Origin: DASYML01 sp036009045
GTDB lineage: Bacteria > Acidobacteriota > Blastocatellia > Pyrinomonadales > Pyrinomonadaceae
DNA length: 64,000 nucleotides
NCBI GenBank assembly: GCA_036009045.1
Contig: DASYML010000187.1
Location: forward strand, 62,001-126,000
Direction: 5' to 3'
Numbering within the stretch: position 1 is the stretch's first letter; every line of letters begins with the position of its first letter. The translations under genes were made by a program, and so were the position numbers. The notes beneath the pieces were generated by a model that made no database searches, had not been told where the DNA came from, and saw only the letters and a list, made by a program, of their open reading frames with translations. Shown in pieces: positions 58,893-64,000 of this stretch.

Positions 58893-60562
58893 GGCGCTTC
58901 TCCAGGAGCATCGAGCGCGCAGATGGCCGCGCCCAGATGCTCGCGTATGTCCGACGCCGTGAGGGAGCGCATCCCGCGCTCGCGCGCCGCGAGGTCGCCC
59001 GCCATCCCGCCCAGATAGACCGCCGCGATGGTCGCAGAGAGAGCATCCGTCTCATCCTTCAACGTCGCAAAAGCCTGCGCGTTAAAGCCAGCGATGATGC
59101 CCGTCAAAGTATCGCCCGCGCCCGCCGTCCCCAGCCCGGCGTTGCCCGTCGGATTGATAAAGACCCGCCCGTCCGGGCCAGCGATGAGCGTGCGCGTTCC
59201 CTTCAGGACCAGTATCAACTCATGAGCGGTGGCGAACTCGCGCGCGACGCTGACGCGATCCGCGAGCGCACTCTTATCATCTGTCCCAAGGAGGCGCAGC
59301 ATCTCTCCCTGGTGCGGCGTGAGAATCAAGGGATGTTCCCTTGAGCCGCGCAAATTATTGGACCAGGGCGCGAGCGCGTTGAGCGCATCGGCATCAATCA
59401 AGATGGGAGTCGTGCGACCTTCAATGGTCGCGCGCACAAGCCTGCGCGTCTCTTCGTCCGACGCGGAGAGACCCGGACCGATGGCGATGATGTTGGCCCG
59501 CGAGGTCAGTTGTTGAATCTGCTCGTAGGCCGCGAAACTCGCCGCGCCGTTTTCAGTTTCCGCTAAGGCCGTGGTCATGACTTCCGGCAAGGCACGCGCC
59601 GCGACAGAGGCTTGCGCGGAGGCTGGCGTCGCCACTGTCACCAGTCCCGCGCCAGCGCGCATCGCCCCGTTGCTACAAAGAACAGCCGCGCCCGCCATCC
59701 CCCGCGAACCCGCTATGACGAGCGCGTGGCCGTGCGTGTTCTTGTAAGAGTCCGGCGTGTAGCGCGTCTGGACCAGCCATGAGCGCGCGTCCTCTTCCTC
59801 AACCAGAAAGAGTTCGGATGAGGCGGCTTCGAGCAGGGCGGGCGGAGTGCCTATGCTGGCGATGACGAGTTGGCCGCAGTGGTGCGAGGCGGGCGGCAGG
59901 ACGTTCGCGGGTTTCGGAGCGGTGAAGGTAATCGTGAGGTCCGCGCTGACGGCTTTACCGATGAGTTCTGCACGGTCCGCGTCGAGGCCGGAAGGAATGT
60001 CCAGAGAGACGATCAGGGGATGCGTTTGTTGCGCGCGGAGTCGCGCCTCGCGGATGAGGTCGAGGTGTTCTATGACCTGTAGATAAATACCCGCGAGCGG
60101 GCGCGTGAGTCCCGTGCCGAAGAGCGCGTCAACGATAATGTCGTAGCTGTGACGAGCGCTCGCAATCTCTTCCCAATCGGAGACGGCCTCGCACTCGCGG
60201 AAACTGAGAGGCGGCGGCGACGTGTGCGAGCCTGCCCCGTAACCCGCCAGATGCCGCACGATCTCGAAATTCGCGAAGGCGTCTCCAATCGTCTCTGCGA
60301 CGCGCCCGAAGAGCACTAAGTGAACACGCGCCCCGGCCAGCCAGAGGGCACGCGCGAGCGCCGCCCCGTCTCCGCCGTTATTGCCGCGCCCGCAGAGTAT
60401 GAGGGCGGACTTGCGCGAAAGATGATGGGAGAAACGCGCGGCGATGGCCTGCGCGGCTGCGGCTGCGGCTGCCTCCATGAGCAGCACGGAGGGCGTCGCA
60501 AACCGCTCCGTGGTTAAGCGGTCAAGCTCGCGCATCAACGCCGCTGGTATCACCTTCTGCAT
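58889..60562 (-). CDS. nnr: bifunctional NAD(P)HX epimerase/dehydratase
   Basis: 557 residues. N-terminal epimerase half (NnrE, about 1-235): LCGRGNNGGDGAALAR, VDALFGTGLTRPL and SLDIPSGLDAD. C-terminal ADP-dependent dehydratase half (NnrD, about 245-545): GHALVIAGSRGMAGAAVL, GPGLSASDE, LTPHQGEM and the catalytic GTAGAGDTLTG. Together they repair hydrated NADH and NADPH. It is fused, as in many bacteria, and leads tsaE. Confidence 0.94.
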   Translation of the reverse strand: MQKVIPAALMRELDRLTTERFATPSVLLMEAAAAAAAQAIAARFSHHLSRKSALILCGRGNNGGDGAALARALWLAGARVHLVLFGRVAETIGDAFANFEIVRHLAGYGAGSHTSPPPLSFRECEAVSDWEEIASARHSYDIIVDALFGTGLTRPLAGIYLQVIEHLDLIREARLRAQQTHPLIVSLDIPSGLDADRAELIGKAVSADLTITFTAPKPANVLPPASHHCGQLVIASIGTPPALLEAASSELFLVEEEDARSWLVQTRYTPDSYKNTHGHALVIAGSRGMAGAAVLCSNGAMRAGAGLVTVATPASAQASVAARALPEVMTTALAETENGAASFAAYEQIQQLTSRANIIAIGPGLSASDEETRRLVRATIEGRTTPILIDADALNALAPWSNNLRGSREHPLILTPHQGEMLRLLGTDDKSALADRVSVAREFATAHELILVLKGTRTLIAGPDGRVFINPTGNAGLGTAGAGDTLTGIIAGFNAQAFATLKDETDALSATIAAVYLGGMAGDLAARERGMRSLTASDIREHLGAAICALDAPGEAP

Positions 60563-60577
60563 GAGTTGGGATGATAA

Positions 60578-60612
60578 ATGAAAAAGGGGAAAGGAGAAAG
60601 GCGAAGGGCGAA
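60578..60612. repeat. single heptamer arm, word AAAGGCG
   Basis: AAAGGGG-AAAGGAG-AAAGGCG-AAGGGCG-AAAGCGT at period 7. The right-hand partner arm is missing or decayed. Confidence 0.65.
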
Positions 60613-60834
60613 AGCGTCAGGGGCCAGGATAAAAGGCAGGGACAAAAAGGCAAAAATAAAGGCAGGGCGCATTTGACGCTCCTGCTTCACTTTTGTCTTC
60701 CGATTTTCCCGCCGCCCGCCTGCCGCTTCGTCCAGCCTTCCCGTTTCTTCGGTATCTCTAGTAAATAACTAATGCACGCTCTCCTTCAGAAAAAACTTCA
60801 TTTTTGCGGAAAAAATCTGAGAGGCTGTCTGAAA

Positions 60835-61090
60835 GCTACCTGTGCCCTGAAAGGGCAACCTGTGAGAGCCGGGGGCAAGCTCGTAGAGCATCGCCCCGGT
60901 TTATGGTCCAGAATAGAATTCGACCCTGCAAGGGTCGCACCTCAATGTTGAATGTGCGGCTCTTGCAGGGTCGAATTGTATGGTGGCGAGAGTTCCGGGG
61001 GCGTTGCCCCGGCTCTCATATGTATCCACTGGCGTGGATAAGCACGGGTTCCGGCTCGCCTGAAGAAGCTGACCCGTGTTCATCAACGGA
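60835..61090. repeat. repeat-like GC-rich segment with nested inverted repeats
   Basis: Two nested pairs are seen: GAATTCGACCCTGCA with TGCAGGGTCGAATT, and GAGAGCCGGGGGCAA with TTGCCCCGGCTCTC. The nesting suggests a decayed mobile element or a structured RNA. No complete gene. Confidence 0.55.
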
Positions 61091-61133
61091 GACAGACCGG
61101 AGCGCAACATGAAGCCTGTAAGTTGCGCCGGAG

Positions 61134-61847
61134 CTATTCTTCTTTGTGGGCTTGACGCCGTTTGCGCGCCGCTGTGGCTGCGCCTAAAAGACCCGTGCCG
61201 AGCAGGACCATTGAGGCCGGTTCGGGAACCGCCGTCGGCCCTACACCCTTAGCGATACCGAAAGCCTCTGGTCCGGCCTGTGTATTGGTGAGCGAGGATG
61301 ATAATCCAAGCCGGAGATTCGGGTTTGCCGCCAGCGCGGCGTTCAATCTTGCTGCCGCCGCTGCGTCCAGGCCAAAGGCAAAATCTGCGGTCGAACCCTT
61401 CGCCTGCTGAAATTGCGTTAAGTCGAGCGGCCCGCCAAGCAACGAAGCCGTATAGGCGACGTTGCCATGCTGGTCATAGCCAGTCAGGACCAGAGTGTTG
61501 AGCGTCAGAGGGTCAAAGGGACCACCCGCCGGTTGTGGCTCATTGATGTTGAGGTTAATCACCAGTTGATTGGCGTTGGTGATGCCAAACTGGCCGAGCG
61601 TGAATGTGTTGTTGTGATTCTGACCTCTGATAGTGTCTCCAAACTCGACATCACCATGTCCATTCCAGCTTACACCGCCCGTCTCTGACGGATGGCCTTG
61701 CAGATTGAGAACACTGAGAGGCGGAACCAATTTGTCGTGATTCTCACCGGCAAAGACAATGCCGTCCGCGTACGCATTACTGCCTGTCAGGCCAAGAATG
61801 ACGAGCGCTGCCACGCTCAGCGCTAACTTAGAGAAGAATCTGCTCAT
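61134..61847 (-). CDS. PEP-CTERM sorting domain protein
   Basis: 237 residues. A signal peptide (cleavage near SNAYA-D) and the C-terminal sorting tail VPEPASMVLLGTGLLGAATA plus ARKRR (207-237). The middle is a beta-rich domain with FGDTIRGQNHNN and TLNTLVLTGYDQHGN, without known family. Such proteins are processed by exosortase and sent to the outer surface, often with exopolysaccharide; no exosortase gene is in the window. AAGGAG six bases before the ATG. Confidence 0.88.
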   Translation of the reverse strand: MSRFFSKLALSVAALVILGLTGSNAYADGIVFAGENHDKLVPPLSVLNLQGHPSETGGVSWNGHGDVEFGDTIRGQNHNNTFTLGQFGITNANQLVINLNINEPQPAGGPFDPLTLNTLVLTGYDQHGNVAYTASLLGGPLDLTQFQQAKGSTADFAFGLDAAAAARLNAALAANPNLRLGLSSSLTNTQAGPEAFGIAKGVGPTAVPEPASMVLLGTGLLGAATAARKRRQAHKEE

Positions 61848-62093
61848 GCCGAACTCCTTATTGTTCTATGTCTGGTTGGTGATTTGCCGCACTCTGTTTA
61901 CTACGAAACCCGTCCGAATACCAGGAAAAATTCTCTTCAAGACAGACCGCTCCCGTCTGCGGTTTGCCATATCCAGTAAGAGATTAATAAAAACAAACTG
62001 TTAATGAGCGGAGATTTCCGAAAAGAGAGCCGGAAATTTTTTGTCGAGCAGAGGAGGCGGCTATTCCTGATAACAGTGCCGTTAACTTCTTTG

Positions 62094-63989
62094 TCATCTG
62101 CGCTCACGGATAAGGCGGAAGAAGCGTTTGAAGACCTTGCTTGCCTCGCCGACGCCGAGCGCGGAAGTGATGCCGAAGTAAATCAATCCATAAGCGCCGA
62201 GGACGAGCAGGGCGATGATGAAGGGATGATGTGCGCCGATGGCGAGCTTGATGGCCCACGCGACGCCAGCGCCAATGGCGGCGCTCGCCCAGAGTTTGGC
62301 GACGTAGGAGAGCGGCAGTCCCGTCCCGCCAATCCGGCGATTGAGCCTGAGCCGCAGCAGTATGAATTCCACCCAGCCAGCGATGCCAGCCGAAGCGGTG
62401 AGACCCGCGACGCCCCATTTCTGGTCCAGGCCGAGGAGAGTCGGCAGCGGAATCGCGCACAGGTAGCCGAGGACCGTCGTCAGAAAGACACGCACCACGG
62501 CGAACTTGAGCGGCGTGCGCGTATCATGCAGCGCGTAGTAAGTGGAAGAGTAGAGCCTGCCGAGCGTGGAGGCGAGCAGCCCGATGGTAGAGCCTGCCAG
62601 AATCCCCCAGACATAGAGTACGTCGTCGTGATTGAATCTTCCGGTCTGGTAGAGGACCGCCGCAATGACATCTCCGAGCGCGATGAAAGCCATGCTGGAA
62701 GGGACGATGAAGAAGGCTATGCGTTGGAGACCTTCGTCCAGACGCTTGCGAAGTTGTTCGTTGACCTCCTGCTCGTTGCCGAGCGCACTGGACATGGCTG
62801 GCAGTTCCGCCGCCGAAACGCTCATCCCGAAGAGGCTCACGGGCAGAGTATAAAGACTCTGCGCATAGGTCAGCGCGGCGACCGCGCCCGTCGGCAGCAG
62901 GGAAGCCAGCAGCGCATCCACGAACGCGGAGATCTGCACGACGCCGCGACTGAAGAAGACAGGGAAAAAATTTCGTATGACGGTGCGGATGTTGGCCGTG
63001 GCGAGGTCCAGCACAGGGCGCAGGTGTTTGACCAATCTTAAGACCGTCGGAAGCTGGACCAGGAATTGTAACGCGCTGCCGACGACGGAACCCCAGGCGG
63101 CCATCTCCGCGAGGTGAAACTGGAATTGGCCCAATTGAAGCTGATCCAGTTGGCCTTCGTGCCTGCCGAAGACGAGCAGCGCCGTGATGATGGCGACATT
63201 CCAGACGACCGGCGCGGTGTACGAGAGAAAGAATTTGTGGTGGCTGTTGAGGACGCCGAGACACCAGGCGGACATCACGAGCAGGCCCGCGCCCGGAAAC
63301 AATATCTTGACCAGACGAATGCAGAGTTCGCGTTTTTCGCCCTCGAAGCCGGGCGCGATGGCGTTGATGATGTAGGGCGTGGTGAGTACGCCTAAGAGAA
63401 CTATGACGGAAGTCGTCAGCGCGAGCAGCGTGAGGATGGCGCTCGCCACGCGCGTCGCTTCCTCTTCATCATCGCGCGCGAGGAGCTTGGCGTAAACGGG
63501 AATGAAGGAGGCTGAGAGAGCGCCTTCACCGAAGATGTTTTGCAGGAAGTTGGGAATCCTGAAGGCCGCGTTGAAGGCGTCTGCGGCGTCGCTCGTGCCG
63601 AAGTAGTAGGCGAAGACTCTCTGGCGTACGAGTCCGATGATGCGGCTCAAGAGAATCCCCGCGCCGACGAGAAAGGCAAACTTGCCCGTGCTCGCCTGTC
63701 GTTCGCGTCGCGCGTTCGATTGATCGCCGTCCGTTTCTACGGGGATGGCCCCGACGGGGATTTCGGTTTCGCCAGCGATGACGCCCGCATCCGTGGTCGT
63801 CTTCGCGTCTTCGAGCCTCGTTTGACCAGTTGGGCCAATTGGACCAGTCGAGCCTTGCGTGCCGACTGGTCCACCCTGTTCGTCCGTTTGCATCTCTTGT
63901 TCTTGAACGCTTGCGACCGGCTCGGACTCCGTGTCCGATGCTGGTCCAATTTCGCTCACGCTCGTTTCCTTATCCGCCTTTGAATTCAT
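62094..63989 (-). CDS. murJ: lipid II flippase MurJ with collagen-like N-terminal extension
   Basis: 631 residues. The MVF/MATE-like core (about 105-631, 14 helices) has GILLSRIIGLVRQRVFAYYFG, DAFNAAFRIPNFLQNIFGEGALSASFIPVY and RGVVQISAFVDALLAS with a central Arg. It flips lipid II for wall synthesis. The first 100 residues are a hydrophilic tail, including GTQGSTGPIGPTGQT, which resembles a short collagen repeat; it contains three TGGWCCA sites. The tail would lie in the cytoplasm. Only a few bases upstream of the start are in the window. Confidence 0.93.
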   Translation of the reverse strand: MNSKADKETSVSEIGPASDTESEPVASVQEQEMQTDEQGGPVGTQGSTGPIGPTGQTRLEDAKTTTDAGVIAGETEIPVGAIPVETDGDQSNARRERQASTGKFAFLVGAGILLSRIIGLVRQRVFAYYFGTSDAADAFNAAFRIPNFLQNIFGEGALSASFIPVYAKLLARDDEEEATRVASAILTLLALTTSVIVLLGVLTTPYIINAIAPGFEGEKRELCIRLVKILFPGAGLLVMSAWCLGVLNSHHKFFLSYTAPVVWNVAIITALLVFGRHEGQLDQLQLGQFQFHLAEMAAWGSVVGSALQFLVQLPTVLRLVKHLRPVLDLATANIRTVIRNFFPVFFSRGVVQISAFVDALLASLLPTGAVAALTYAQSLYTLPVSLFGMSVSAAELPAMSSALGNEQEVNEQLRKRLDEGLQRIAFFIVPSSMAFIALGDVIAAVLYQTGRFNHDDVLYVWGILAGSTIGLLASTLGRLYSSTYYALHDTRTPLKFAVVRVFLTTVLGYLCAIPLPTLLGLDQKWGVAGLTASAGIAGWVEFILLRLRLNRRIGGTGLPLSYVAKLWASAAIGAGVAWAIKLAIGAHHPFIIALLVLGAYGLIYFGITSALGVGEASKVFKRFFRLIRERR

Positions 63990-64000
63990 CTTCGGCTTAG

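Larger units (their letters stand above)
60563..61133. other. 570-base intergenic region with repeats
   Basis: Contains a single heptamer arm (60578-60612) and a GC-rich repeat-like segment (60835-61090). No gene supported; an open plus-strand frame across it (60804-61112) has no ribosome-binding site and runs through inverted repeats. Confidence 0.55.

Noticed and set aside
60804..61112. 102-residue plus-strand frame before the PEP-CTERM gene
   Set aside because: Runs through nested inverted repeats, has no start signal and its sequence is of the kind produced by repeats rather than a real protein.
62004..63041. 345-residue plus-strand open frame opposite murJ
   Set aside because: It lies fully antisense to the strongly conserved MurJ core, has composition typical of a shadow frame (Arg, Glu, Asp, His) and no ribosome-binding site.

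Overview
The window is one dense bacterial chromosome segment of medium-high GC, with about 57 CDS, one tRNA and no rRNA, prophage, insertion sequence or CRISPR array. The organism is a diderm: it carries the lipid A and Kdo genes lpxK and waaA. It also encodes a PEP-CTERM protein, a DUF1111 di-heme protein, a zinc-ribbon Ser/Thr kinase, and the order rpmE / DUF1385 / prfA. Together these suggest Acidobacteriota, perhaps Blastocatellia. That placement is inference from gene content; no search could be run.

Layout. 1-2300: small genes, among them a metallothionein-like protein, a zinc-ribbon membrane peptide and a cREC receiver protein, plus tRNA-Phe. 2634-8155: a DnaC-like ATPase, carB, a CoA-binding protein and mogA. 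8311-29269: a respiratory complex I locus in the order nuoA, B, C, D, H, I, J, K, L, M, N. It lacks nuoE, nuoF and nuoG and is interrupted by foreign or unrelated genes: a DUF4157 (eCIS core) protein with a partner, a phosphatase, prfA, DUF1385 and rpmE on the other strand, a small unknown gene, and an AllA-like gene. 29379-31746: a glycosyltransferase overlapping a radical SAM gene. 31834-34318: the Fo part of ATP synthase only (atpZ, atpI, atpB, atpE). 34962-38191: a secreted protein with two LecA-like domains and a Ser/Thr kinase. 38255-42792, minus strand: lpxK, waaA, efp, dodecin and a SprT-like metalloprotein. 43393-48698: hrcA-grpE-dnaK-dnaJ. 49032-58282: a secreted small protein, tsaD, rsmD, a di-heme protein, recG, a nucleotidyltransferase / EEP pair, a putative toxin-antitoxin pair and a bacilliredoxin. 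58431-63989, minus strand: tsaE, a bifunctional NAD(P)HX repair enzyme, a PEP-CTERM protein and murJ.

The most striking content is not a gene. About 24 intergenic spacers hold long inverted repeats whose arms are built from 7-bp words. There are at least nine different word families (GTGACAA, GAGGCTA, GGAGTCA, ATTGCGG, CCAAGGT and others), yet the architecture is the same throughout and, in several, the loop is too. They sit between almost every pair of nuo genes and have supplied the ends of several reading frames (carB, lpxK, tsaE, possibly nuoD). A second dispersed family is a 150-bp MITE-like palindrome with terminal repeats, in four copies. A third signal is the short palindrome TGGWCCA: about 46 copies were read by eye against roughly 8 expected from base composition. 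It recurs inside low-complexity insertions of NuoL, GrpE and MurJ.
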